A stretch of DNA of 57,294 nucleotides from an uncultured Bacteroidales bacterium. GTDB lineage: Bacteria; Bacteroidota; Bacteroidia; Bacteroidales; Paludibacteraceae. Made by a program: the position numbers and the translations under genes. The notes beneath the pieces are model-generated. The model made no database searches. It saw only the letters and a program-made list of their open reading frames with translations, and was not told the origin of the DNA. Below, piece by piece: positions 24,074-32,282 of the stretch; within the stretch, counting starts at the first letter, position 1; every line of letters starts with the position of its first letter. The stretch covers positions 1-57,294 of the forward strand of contig CAMOUL010000011.1 of the NCBI GenBank assembly GCA_946626605.1, given 5' to 3'.

Positions 24074-24208
24074 AGTACTTGGAAGTACTAATATTTGGCT
24101 ATTTTTAGTACTTGGAGATACTAAAATTGGTGGTTTTAGCTTCTTTTTGCCCGAAAAAGTACTCATAGGTACTAATTCTTGATGATTTTTAGTACTTGGA
24201 GATACTAA
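24074..24208. repeat. Four-copy palindromic repeat array (AGTACTTGGAGATACTAA)
   Basis: 18-base copies at 24074, 24107, 24158 and 24191: AGTACTTGGAAGTACTAA, AGTACTTGGAGATACTAA, AGTACTCATAGGTACTAA, AGTACTTGGAGATACTAA. Offsets are 33, 51 and 33 bases, so the pair 1-2 is repeated as pair 3-4 at 84 bases. Each copy is a near palindrome with AGTA/TACT arms. Noncoding; lies between the ends of two convergent genes. Confidence 0.8.
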
Positions 24209-24219
24209 ATATGCAAATG

Positions 24220-24756
24220 CTAAATATGTAAATACTCTACGGTGTTGCCGAGGGAGGAGAGGTATTGCTGAAAAGCGTCTTGGGAGATGACGATTGTGCC
24301 GCGGCAATCGTTGGGATGGAAAGAGAGCGAAGGGGCATCTTTCAAACGGCTGTCGAGAAAGAGAATGACGTGGTGGCCGGTGTCGTTAATAAGCCCAAAA
24401 GGGCTGACAGAACCCGGTTCCAGGCCCAAATAACGCATCATCCGTTCGGGCGAAGCAAACGACAGTTTGCCGGGGGCTTTCTTGCCCTGCGAGACGAGAA
24501 TCTCCTTCAGCCAATGCTCTATATCATGAATCGCTAAGTCTTCGTCGCAAGGGAAACAGATGAGGTAATGTTGGTCGCCCTTGTGATTGCGCATGAAGAT
24601 GTTCTTGCAATGCACCGACCCGTCGTCATGCCACCAACGCTTCGCCTCCTCGATGGTCTTGCCTTCGGGGTGGTTATAGGTCGTGAAAGGGATGTGATGG
24701 TCCTCCAGATACCGCAGCACTTTCTCCTGCCGCTCGGAAATAATCTCGTACTCCAT
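24220..24756 (-). CDS. YbaK/ProX-type aminoacyl-tRNA deacylase
   Basis: 178 residues from MEYEIISERQEKVL; the in-frame upstream extension crosses the promoter and is rejected. The YbaK/EbsC editing fold is visible: N-terminal helix (VLRYLEDHHIPFTTYNHPE), HCKNIFMRNHKGDQHYLICF with the conserved CKN.F and the strand that follows, and GSVSPFGLINDTGHHVILFL with the conserved G.SPFG. This matches the prolyl-tRNA editing (ProX/PrdX) group, which removes mischarged Ala or Cys from tRNA(Pro). Cytoplasmic. Divergent from rsfS with overlapping promoter regions. Confidence 0.88.
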   Translation of the reverse strand: MEYEIISERQEKVLRYLEDHHIPFTTYNHPEGKTIEEAKRWWHDDGSVHCKNIFMRNHKGDQHYLICFPCDEDLAIHDIEHWLKEILVSQGKKAPGKLSFASPERMMRYLGLEPGSVSPFGLINDTGHHVILFLDSRLKDAPSLSFHPNDCRGTIVISQDAFQQYLSSLGNTVEYLHI

Positions 24757-24778
24757 ACTATTCGTTCGTATTTGCGCA

Positions 24779-24809
24779 CAAAGGTACAACAAAAATTGCA
24801 CATATGCAA
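24779..24809 (-). promoter_or_regulatory. Promoter of the YbaK-type gene
   Basis: Minus-strand -7 box TACCTTTG (24779-24786) and -33 box TTGC (about 24806-24809) with a 19-base spacer, reading into the ATG at 24756. Confidence 0.75.
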
Positions 24810-24835
24810 GAGCAAAAGACATTTTGCAAGAAAAA

Positions 24836-24868
24836 TTTGCATATGTCAAAAAAAAGTCGTACCTTTGC
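24836..24868 (+). promoter_or_regulatory. Promoter of the rsfS-ftsH operon
   Basis: -33 TTTG (24836-24839), 20-base spacer, -7 TACCTTTGC (24860-24868); 35 bases before the ATG. The extended -33 sequence TTGCATATGT is the exact inverse of the one in the divergent promoter. Confidence 0.82.
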
Positions 24869-24902
24869 ACCCGCAAAGGTTTGAATATACCCAAATGAAT
24901 AT

Positions 24903-25265
24903 ATGAAAGAGATAAGCACCAAAAAACTGATGGATACCATCATAGAAGGTATCCGCAACCGCAAAGGACAAAGAATCGTAACCATTGACTTACGCAAGAT
25001 CAAAGAGGCTCCCGTCGAGATGATGGTCATCTGCGAGGGACAGAGTAACACCCAGGTAGCCGCTATCGCGGACGAGATAGATGATTTCGTTCGCACGACG
25101 ACCCACGTACATCCTCTCTCCGTAGCCGGACAGGAGAATGCCGAGTGGATCGCGATGGATTATGGCACTATTTTTGTACATGTCATGCAGCGTGAGCCGC
25201 GTGCTTTTTACGACATTGAGCACCTTTGGGCTGATGGAAAAGTAACGGAACTTCCAGAGGAATAA
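24903..25265 (+). CDS. rsfS: Ribosomal silencing factor RsfS
   Basis: 120 residues, normal size. Family features: IDLRKIKEAPVEMMVICEG near the start, SNTQVAAIADEIDDFVR, and the C-terminal block WIAMDYGTIFVHVMQREPRAFYDIEHLW, which matches the conserved W...D.G...VH.......FY.LE.LW signature. RsfS binds ribosomal protein L14 and blocks subunit joining under nutrient limitation. First gene of a plus-strand operon; three bases separate it from ftsH. Confidence 0.93.
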   Translation: MKEISTKKLMDTIIEGIRNRKGQRIVTIDLRKIKEAPVEMMVICEGQSNTQVAAIADEIDDFVRTTTHVHPLSVAGQENAEWIAMDYGTIFVHVMQREPRAFYDIEHLWADGKVTELPEE

Positions 25266-25268
25266 GCT

Positions 25269-27323
25269 ATGGCAGAAAAAAGAAATTCAAGACAGCAACC
25301 CCGCCCGAATAATCCGAACGGGCAACCTTCCGGTCCGAGGAGATGGATCGGTATCCTGCTCTATACCGCTGCTTTCGCCATCTTGGGATTTTACCTCTTT
25401 GGCGACAAAGAAGGCAATGGAGCGAGCAAGGAGTTGAGTTATACCAAACTGACCGCATACATTGATGCGGGAACGATTGAGAAGATCGAAGTAGCCGATG
25501 ACCTGAAAGCTACTGCTACCGTTCGTCCGCAACACTATACGATGGTCTTCGGTACGCAAGGCGACGGCGAGAAAGCGAAAGGACAACTGCAAACTCAGGT
25601 GCCTTCCGTAGAGGAGTTCTCCAAATACATGGACTCCGTGAACGCCAGCCGCAAGGCCGATGGCAAAGCGGTTATCGACGTGACGTATGTCAAGAGCCAT
25701 GACTACTGGTATCTGATACTCGTCAATATCCTTCCTTTCGTGCTGATGATTCTCTTCTTCGTCTATCTCGGACGAGGCATGGGAAGCGGTCTGGGAGGTG
25801 GTATCTTCGGCGTGGGCAAAGCCCAAGCACAGCTCTTCGACAAGGAGAAAAAAGACAAAGTGACTTTCGAAGATGTGGCGGGTCTCTATGGCGCCAAACA
25901 GGAAGTGCAGGAGATTGTGGAGTTCCTCAAGAACCCCAAGAAATACACGGAGATCGGTGCGAAGATCCCCAAGGGAGCGCTTCTCGTAGGCCCTCCGGGA
26001 ACGGGTAAGACTTTGCTTGCCAAAGCCGTTGCCGGCGAAGCCGGAGTACCGTTCTTCTCGATGAGCGGTTCGGATTTCGTGGAGATGTTCGTCGGCGTCG
26101 GTGCAAGCCGCGTGCGTGACCTCTTCCGTCAGGCGAAAGAGAAAGCCCCGGCTATCATCTTCATTGATGAGATAGATGCTATCGGTCGTGCCCGCGGAAA
26201 AGGTGTCATGACCGGCGGTAACGACGAGCGCGAAAGCACGTTGAACCAGCTCCTGACGGAGATGGACGGTTTCGGAACGAACAGCGGCGTGATCATCCTT
26301 GCCGCTACGAACCGTGCCGATGTGCTCGATGCCGCACTCCTTCGTGCCGGACGTTTCGATCGGCAGATACATGTCGAGTTGCCGGATCTTCAAGAGCGTA
26401 AGGAGATCTTCCAGGTACACCTCCGTCCGCTCAAACTCGATGAGACGGTGGATATCGATTTCCTGAGCAAGCAGACGCCGGGCTTCTCCGGAGCGGATAT
26501 CGCGAATGTCTGCAACGAGGCGGCGTTGATAGCTGCCCGCGGCGGACGCAAGAAAATCGGCAAACAGGACTTCATGGACGCGGTAGATCGTATCGTGGGT
26601 GGTCTGGAACGGAAGAACAAGATCATGACCGAAGAGGAGAAGAAATCCATCGCTTACCATGAGGCAGGCCACGCGACCATCAGTTGGATGCTGCGGTGGG
26701 CGAACCCCTTAGTCAAAGTGACCATCGTGCCGCGAGGAATGGCTTTAGGTGCTGCATGGTACTTACCCGAAGAGCGCCAACTGACCAACGAGGAGCACAT
26801 CCTCGACGAGCTCTGCTCGTTACTGGGCGGTCGTGCCGCAGAGCAGCTCTTCCTCGAGCAGACCTCTACCGGCGCCCTCAATGATCTGGAGCGCGCTACC
26901 AAACAGGCGTACGCCATGGTGGCTTACTACGGCATGAGCGAGAAACTCAAGGATGTCTCCTTCTACGACTCCACCGGCCGGTACGACTACGGCTTCACGA
27001 AGCCTTATTCCGAGCATACGGCTACCACCATTGACCAGGAGACCCAGCGTATCATCGCCGACCAGATGGCGCGTGCCAAGCAGATCCTGACTGACCATGC
27101 GGAAGGTCATCATCAGATAGCTCAACTGCTCATCGACCGTGAGGTGATCACCTCCGAAGATGTGGAGCGTATCCTCGGTCCGAGACCGTGGAAGAGCCGC
27201 GGAGACGAACTCTTGGAGGCCAATGCCGCTATCGCGGAAGCAGAGAAAGCCGCCAAGCCCAAACGTCGTGCGCCGCGCAAGAAGAAAACAGAAGAAAACG
27301 CAAATCCTCAGAACGAAGCATAA
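25269..27323 (+). CDS. ftsH: ATP-dependent membrane zinc metalloprotease FtsH
   Basis: 684 residues. Two membrane segments at about 25-44 and 149-168 flank the periplasmic domain; the AAA module follows with Walker A GPPGTGKT (about 241), the pore loop [13 protein letters not shown], Walker [12 protein letters not shown], and SRH region [13 protein letters not shown]. The peptidase domain has HEAGH at 464-468. The C-terminal tail is Lys/Arg-rich ([15 protein letters not shown]), likely disordered. Degrades misassembled membrane proteins and regulators. The stop is directly followed by the ATG of the M16 peptidase. Confidence 0.96.
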   Translation: MAEKRNSRQQPRPNNPNGQPSGPRRWIGILLYTAAFAILGFYLFGDKEGNGASKELSYTKLTAYIDAGTIEKIEVADDLKATATVRPQHYTMVFGTQGDGEKAKGQLQTQVPSVEEFSKYMDSVNASRKADGKAVIDVTYVKSHDYWYLILVNILPFVLMILFFVYLGRGMGSGLGGGIFGVGKAQAQLFDKEKKDKVTFEDVAGLYGAKQEVQEIVEFLKNPKKYTEIGAKIPKGALLVGPPGTGKTLLAKAVAGEAGVPFFSMSGSDFVEMFVGVGASRVRDLFRQAKEKAPAIIFIDEIDAIGRARGKGVMTGGNDERESTLNQLLTEMDGFGTNSGVIILAATNRADVLDAALLRAGRFDRQIHVELPDLQERKEIFQVHLRPLKLDETVDIDFLSKQTPGFSGADIANVCNEAALIAARGGRKKIGKQDFMDAVDRIVGGLERKNKIMTEEEKKSIAYHEAGHATISWMLRWANPLVKVTIVPRGMALGAAWYLPEERQLTNEEHILDELCSLLGGRAAEQLFLEQTSTGALNDLERATKQAYAMVAYYGMSEKLKDVSFYDSTGRYDYGFTKPYSEHTATTIDQETQRIIADQMARAKQILTDHAEGHHQIAQLLIDREVITSEDVERILGPRPWKSRGDELLEANAAIAEAEKAAKPKRRAPRKKKTEENANPQNEA

Positions 27324-30128
27324 ATGAAAAAACTCGTTTTTACTCTCTCGCTCATTATTGCAGCGATGACTCTCCCGGCGCAGGAAGCGCCGGAGAAACT
27401 GCCGATGGACCCCGAGGTACGTTACGGCAAGTTAGACAACGGATTGACCTATTATATCCGTCATAACGAACAACCCAAACAGCGCGCAGAGTTCCATATC
27501 GCACAGGCTGTGGGTGCTATCCTCGAAGAGGATCACCAGAATGGTCTGGCGCATTTTCTGGAGCATATGGCCTTCAACGGCACCCAACACTTCCCGGGCA
27601 AGGGCATCATCAATTATTTCGAGTCCGTGGGTGTGAACTTCGGAGGAAACATCAACGCCTATACCTCTATCGACGAGACCGTCTATCGCCTCTCGGACGT
27701 ACCGACGTACCGCGCAGGAATCGTGGACTCGGCGTTGTTAGTGATGCGCGACTGGAGCTGCGGTCTGCTCCTTCTGGACGAAGAGATCGATGCGGAGCGC
27801 GGCGTCATCCTTGAGGAGTGGCGTACGGGTCGCACGGCACGCCGTCGTATATGGAAAGAGATGAACGCGAAGATGTACCCGGGTACCCAATACGCCAAAC
27901 GTGACGTCATCGGCGACACCGCGGTCATCAATAATTTCGCATATCAGGCGCTGCGCGACTACTACCATAAATGGTACGGTCCGGACAACCAGGCAATCAT
28001 CGTAGTGGGAGACATCAATGTGGATTCGATAGAGGCGAAGATCAAAGCCCTCTGGGCGGATGTTCCCCGTCGTGCCAACTACGGCGAGCGGCCTATCTAT
28101 ACCGTCAACCACAACGACAAACCGCTCGTGGTCATCGTGACCGACAAAGAAGCCGAAGGCAGCCGCGTGACGATGGAGTATAAGTTCGACCAACTGCCCG
28201 AAGCCATGCAGGGAACGGCGCAGGAGTACATGCTCAACCTCGTTCGTGAGTTAGCCTGCGACATGCTCAATAACCGCTTCTCGGAGCTTGCCCAAGACCC
28301 CAAAGCGTCCTTCACCGGCGCCGGATGTCAGTATGGCGAGGCAGCGAAGAAGATGGATGCGTTCTACGGCGTCGTAATTCCCAAAGAGGGCCGCGAGACC
28401 GAAGCCTTCAACGACCTGCTCTTCCAACTCGAGAAGATGCACCGTTACGGCTTTACCAACGCTGAGTTGGAGCGCGTCAAGAGCGAGAAGATGAATTCTA
28501 TGGAGAAATACTACAACGAGCGTAACACCCGTCGTAACATCACCTTGGCACGCGAATGTATCCGTCATTTCGAGGACGGCGAGTCCATGCCGGGTGCTCA
28601 ATGGGAGTACGATTTTGTGCAGGCGGTTCTGCCGCTCGTATCGCTGGAGACCGTGAATAATGTAGCGAAAGCGCTTATCCATGCGAACCCGACCATCGCT
28701 ATCTCCGGTCCGGAGAAAGAGGGCGTCAATATTCCGTCCGAAGAGACCATTTTGGCGGCTATCGCCGGACAAAGCGACTTGGCGATCGAAGCGCCCGTAG
28801 AGGAGGTGATCGACACCGAGCTCGTGAAGAAGGCGCCGCATAAGGGCAAGATCAAATCTTTCCGTGAGAACGAAGAGATAGAAGCAACGGAGTGGATTCT
28901 CTCCAACGGCATCAAAGTGGTCTTCCATCCGACAGATTTCAAAGCGGACGAGATCCTCATGCAGGCTTTCTCGAAAGGTGGTCTGAGCCAAGTGAAGACC
29001 GAAGACCTGCCGTCCGCAGAAGTGGCTACTTCGCTGATTGAGATGAGCGGTATAGGTCGTTTCTCCGCTACCCAGCTGGAGAAAGCCCTGACGGGCAAGA
29101 CCGTCTCTGTTTCCGCAGAGATCTCCGAGAACGTGGAGCGGATGCACGGTTCGTCGTCTATCAAGGACCTCGAGACGATGTTGCAGCTGACGTACCTCTA
29201 CTTCACGGCGCCGCGTCGCGACGAGAAAGCGTACGAGACCTTCATGGGACTCATGCGTAATCAGCTCGCCAACCGCGACAAGAACCCGAAGATTGCGTTC
29301 TCCGACTCCGTGCAGATGATGTCCACGAACCACTCGCCGCGTACGATCCTCTTCAATAATGAGATGCTCGAACGCGTGAGTCTCGATAAGGCGTTAGCGG
29401 TTTACAAGGCACGCTTTGCGAACCCTGCGGACTTCACCTTCGTCTTTGTAGGAAACATCAATCCCAAGGATCCGAAAGTGCAGGAGTTGATCTGCACCTG
29501 GCTCGGAGGAATGAAGACCAAGAAATGCAATCACGAAGAAGTGATTGACCATCATATAACGGTTACGATGGGCCAGCAGAAGAACTACTTCAGCCGCGCA
29601 ATGGAGACCACGACGGCTTCCAACCGCATCCAGTACACCTCGTATGACATTCCTTTCACGATGGCAAATGACCTGAATATGGAGATGATCGGACGCATCC
29701 TCTCTACCCGCTACTTGGAGTCGATCCGTGAGCGTGAAGGAGGTTCGTACGGCGTCGGCACGTATGGTTACGTAATGGGTCTGCCGAGCCCTCGTGCAGG
29801 TCTGATCATGCAGTTTGATACCGATCCCAAGAAGCAGGAGCGACTCATGGAAATTATCCATGAAGAGGTGCAGACCATCATCGCGAACGGCCCGCTGGCG
29901 AACGACCTGCAGAAAGAGAAAGAATCGATGCTGAAGGATTTCCAGGAGGATCTGGAGAAGAATACGTACTGGCGTCAGTCGCTTTACATGTATTACATGT
30001 ACGGCCACAATAACATCCGTGATTACAAGGCGGCTGTAGAGGCGATTACCGCTGAGACCGTACAAGAGACCCTCCGCAAGTTAGTCTCCGCAGGCAATGT
30101 ATTCGAAGTTGTAATGTTCCCGGAATGA
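27324..30128 (+). CDS. M16 family zinc peptidase (insulinase/pitrilysin type)
   Basis: 934 residues, two-module M16B-like protein. A signal peptide is visible (LVFTLSLIIAAMTLPAQEA), so it acts in the periplasm. The inverted zinc motif HFLEH lies at residues 77-81 in the first module (GLAHFLEHMAFNGTQHFPGK), with RDYYHKWYGPDNQAIIVVGD downstream as expected; the second module (EWILSNGIKVVFHPTDF, YLESIREREGGSYGVG) is the non-catalytic partner with the conserved R..GG.YGV. Bacteroidota proteins of this kind are often annotated PqqL-like. Coupled to surE by a four-base overlap. Confidence 0.92.
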   Translation: MKKLVFTLSLIIAAMTLPAQEAPEKLPMDPEVRYGKLDNGLTYYIRHNEQPKQRAEFHIAQAVGAILEEDHQNGLAHFLEHMAFNGTQHFPGKGIINYFESVGVNFGGNINAYTSIDETVYRLSDVPTYRAGIVDSALLVMRDWSCGLLLLDEEIDAERGVILEEWRTGRTARRRIWKEMNAKMYPGTQYAKRDVIGDTAVINNFAYQALRDYYHKWYGPDNQAIIVVGDINVDSIEAKIKALWADVPRRANYGERPIYTVNHNDKPLVVIVTDKEAEGSRVTMEYKFDQLPEAMQGTAQEYMLNLVRELACDMLNNRFSELAQDPKASFTGAGCQYGEAAKKMDAFYGVVIPKEGRETEAFNDLLFQLEKMHRYGFTNAELERVKSEKMNSMEKYYNERNTRRNITLARECIRHFEDGESMPGAQWEYDFVQAVLPLVSLETVNNVAKALIHANPTIAISGPEKEGVNIPSEETILAAIAGQSDLAIEAPVEEVIDTELVKKAPHKGKIKSFRENEEIEATEWILSNGIKVVFHPTDFKADEILMQAFSKGGLSQVKTEDLPSAEVATSLIEMSGIGRFSATQLEKALTGKTVSVSAEISENVERMHGSSSIKDLETMLQLTYLYFTAPRRDEKAYETFMGLMRNQLANRDKNPKIAFSDSVQMMSTNHSPRTILFNNEMLERVSLDKALAVYKARFANPADFTFVFVGNINPKDPKVQELICTWLGGMKTKKCNHEEVIDHHITVTMGQQKNYFSRAMETTTASNRIQYTSYDIPFTMANDLNMEMIGRILSTRYLESIREREGGSYGVGTYGYVMGLPSPRAGLIMQFDTDPKKQERLMEIIHEEVQTIIANGPLANDLQKEKESMLKDFQEDLEKNTYWRQSLYMYYMYGHNNIRDYKAAVEAITAETVQETLRKLVSAGNVFEVVMFPE

Positions 30129-30874
30129 TGAATATAGTTGTAGTGAATGACGACGGGTGGGGGACGGCAGGTATCCGTCTGCTGGCGAAAGAGATGACCC
30201 GATTAGGTCGCGTGACGGTGGTCTGCCCCGATGGCCCGCGAAGCGGTTATGCGGCTTCTATCACCGCTGCCAAACCTATCTATCTGCGGAAGATAGAGGA
30301 GCACGATCTCAACGGCGCCGAGGTCTATGTGACGAGTGGTACACCGGCGGATTGTGTGAAGATCGCCCGTGAGTACCTCTTCCCGGATACCCCGATAGAT
30401 CTCGTCGTCTCGGGTATCAACCATGGCTCTAACGCAGCCGTCAATGCCATGTATTCCGGTACGATCGGTGCGTGCCTCGTGGCGGCAGAGAAGGGGATTC
30501 CCGCTATCGGATGGTCGATCAACAGTCATGAGATGGACGTGGACCTGCATTGGCTGCAGCCCTTCCTGTACGACGTGACGAAGCACCTTTACGAAGAAGG
30601 TATCTCCGCGCGCACGTGCTATAATATTAACGCGCCCGTGGGCGAGATAGAAGGAATGCGATGGACGAGGCAATGTGTGGGACATTGGGCGAATGAGTTA
30701 GCGCCTATTGAGGACGAACCTCTGCCCGAAGGAGTTCTGAAAGGATGGAAACTCGCCGGTGCTTTCATCAACGAGGAGCCTTCGGCGACCGATACGGATA
30801 TATGGGCGATGGATCATCAGTTACTCGCCATCACTCCGCTCTCATTAGACTGGACAGATTATGGATCGCTTTGA
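30125..30874 (+). CDS. surE: 5'/3'-nucleotidase SurE
   Basis: 249 residues. The metal-binding motif VVNDDG is at the N-terminus (residues 5-10), followed by PDGPRSGYAASIT, YVTSGTPADCVKI and DLVVSGINHGSNAAVNAMYSGTIGACLVAAEKG, all SurE signatures. Hydrolyses nucleoside monophosphates, linked to stationary-phase survival. The ATGATG overlap with the M16 stop (30125-30128) leaves two possible starts one codon apart. It ends 14 bases inside the next small gene. Confidence 0.95.
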   Translation: MMNIVVVNDDGWGTAGIRLLAKEMTRLGRVTVVCPDGPRSGYAASITAAKPIYLRKIEEHDLNGAEVYVTSGTPADCVKIAREYLFPDTPIDLVVSGINHGSNAAVNAMYSGTIGACLVAAEKGIPAIGWSINSHEMDVDLHWLQPFLYDVTKHLYEEGISARTCYNINAPVGEIEGMRWTRQCVGHWANELAPIEDEPLPEGVLKGWKLAGAFINEEPSATDTDIWAMDHQLLAITPLSLDWTDYGSL

Positions 30875-31139
30875 CCGGTATTGGATCGGGATATTGGTCG
30901 GTTTACTTTTGCCGGCAGCGTTCGGGCTCACCTATATTGAGGTGATGAATCTATGGTATCCGCTGCAGACCCTGCAGTTTCAAGCCGGAGGCGTGTTAAG
31001 CAAGTTGTTGCTGGTAAGTGTCTTTCCGGATCTGGCGTTGATCTTTGTCTTCTATACCACCGACACCTGGCGGTTGTCGAAAGGTATCTTAGCCGGCGCT
31101 ATGCCTTACATTTTGGCTGCGCTATTCGTGTCGATGTGA
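30861..31139 (+). CDS. Small hypothetical inner-membrane protein
   Basis: 92 residues with three hydrophobic segments (WIGILVGLLLPAAFGLTYI, LLLVSVFPDLALIFVFY, GILAGAMPYILAALFVSM). No family recognised. Its start overlaps surE by 14 bases and its last 41 bases overlap the end of lpxB on the opposite strand, so it closes the rsfS operon. The coupling supports it being a real gene; function unknown. Confidence 0.65.
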   Translation: MDRFDRYWIGILVGLLLPAAFGLTYIEVMNLWYPLQTLQFQAGGVLSKLLLVSVFPDLALIFVFYTTDTWRLSKGILAGAMPYILAALFVSM

Positions 31140-32232
31140 TGATCGCTGCGGCTTTCCCGGCGGCAGGTTCAACGCCTAAGACAGAACGAATATGCTCGTA
31201 CTCCGCGAGCATATTTTTTGTATAAGTCGGGTCGTTCAGCAGCCTCTCTAACTCTGCGGACACGTTCTCTACCGTAAAATCATTCGCTACGCACTCTTTG
31301 ATAACCTCCCGCTCCGCGATGATATTCACCAAGGTGAAATGACGGATGGAGAACAATAGGGGTTGCGCCCAGCGAATCAACCCGATGAGGCGTGAGCATG
31401 CCAGATGATAAACCGCCACCTGCGGACATCCGATGAGCGCGGTCTCCAAGGTAGCTGTGCCGGAGTTGACCACTGCTGCCTTGGCGGTTTGGAGTGTGGC
31501 GTATGTGTCGTGTGTCAAGGTCTCGCTTTCCGCCATATATGGCTGATAGAAACTATCCTCTATACCCGGCGCTGCGCAGACCACTATCGAGTAGTCCGTA
31601 AACCGCCGTGCGGCTTCCAGCATACGCGGCAGGCAGTGGGTGATCTCCGAGGGTCGCGAACCCGGCAGGATGGCAATCGTATTCCCTTTCGCCTCTTCCC
31701 TTTCGCCTTTCGCCTTTATACCGTTGATCTCCTCCGCGGTCGGGTTACCGACATACGTGCAGCGATAGCCGTATTTCGCGTAGAAAGCCGGTTCAAAGGG
31801 GAAGATGCCCAACACCTCGTCGCAGAGGCGTGCTATTTTATGGATCCGTCTGCGTTTCCAAGCCCACACTTTCGGCGGGATATAATAGTAGATCTTCGTT
31901 TGGGGCAGATGTTGTCGGCAGAAAGCCGCCATCTGCAGGTTGAAAGACGGGTAGTCGATGAGGACCAGCGTGTCCGGTCGGTCGTTCAGAAGGGTCTCCC
32001 TGGCAATGCGGAAATTATCCTTCACATCCCGCCAGTGCTTCATCACAGCGGCAAAGCCCATAAACGCCATGTGGCGTATATGCCGATGCAAGGTGCAGCC
32101 CTCTGCAGCCATCTTGTCGCCTCCCAGACCGCTTATCTGCGCCTCGGAATCGCGAAGACGGATCTGCTTAATCAGCGCTGCGGCGTGCATGTCGCCGGAA
32201 GCTTCGCCTGCTATGATGTAGTACTTAGCCAT
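31099..32232 (-). CDS. lpxB: Lipid-A-disaccharide synthase LpxB
   Basis: 377 residues. GT19 features: YIIAGEASGDMHAAALIKQI at the N-terminus, LIDYPSFNLQMA, YYYIPPKVWAWKRRRI, VYVGNPT-type block (CTYVGNPTAEEING), ILPGSRPSEITHCLP and NSGTATLETALIGCPQVAVYH. Joins UDP-diacylglucosamine and lipid X in lipid A synthesis at the inner membrane. Between GNPTAEEING and ILPGSR lies KAKGEREEAKGN, encoded by an in-frame repeat (31681-31723) absent from usual homologues. Downstream of glmM; three TCTAGC units fill the 50-base gap between them. Confidence 0.94.
   Translation of the reverse strand: MAKYYIIAGEASGDMHAAALIKQIRLRDSEAQISGLGGDKMAAEGCTLHRHIRHMAFMGFAAVMKHWRDVKDNFRIARETLLNDRPDTLVLIDYPSFNLQMAAFCRQHLPQTKIYYYIPPKVWAWKRRRIHKIARLCDEVLGIFPFEPAFYAKYGYRCTYVGNPTAEEINGIKAKGEREEAKGNTIAILPGSRPSEITHCLPRMLEAARRFTDYSIVVCAAPGIEDSFYQPYMAESETLTHDTYATLQTAKAAVVNSGTATLETALIGCPQVAVYHLACSRLIGLIRWAQPLLFSIRHFTLVNIIAEREVIKECVANDFTVENVSAELERLLNDPTYTKNMLAEYEHIRSVLGVEPAAGKAAAIITSTRIAQPKCKA
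31681..31723 (-). repeat. Family F repeat (CCTTTCGCC units) inside lpxB
   Basis: CCCTTTCGCCTCTTCCCTTT followed by CGCCTTTCGCCTTTA. In frame as KAKGEREEAKGN. A shorter copy at 47450-47472 in ispB gives KAKGER in the same frame. Confidence 0.7.
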
Positions 32233-32274
32233 GCTATATTGTCTAGGTATCGTCTAGCTATTGTCTAGCATTCA
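32233..32274. repeat. Tandem repeat between glmM and lpxB
   Basis: Three units of an 11-12-base sequence: ATTGTCTAGG, TATCGTCTAGC, TATTGTCTAGC. Noncoding, just upstream of the lpxB start. Confidence 0.7.
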
Positions 32275-32282
32275 AGGGTAAA

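Noticed and set aside
24074..24208. CRISPR-like array
   Set aside because: Repeats are only 18 bases, imperfect, with spacings of 33/51/33 and related intervening sequence; no cas genes.
25287..26672. 461-codon open frame antisense to ftsH
   Set aside because: Shadow of ftsH, whose motifs are complete.
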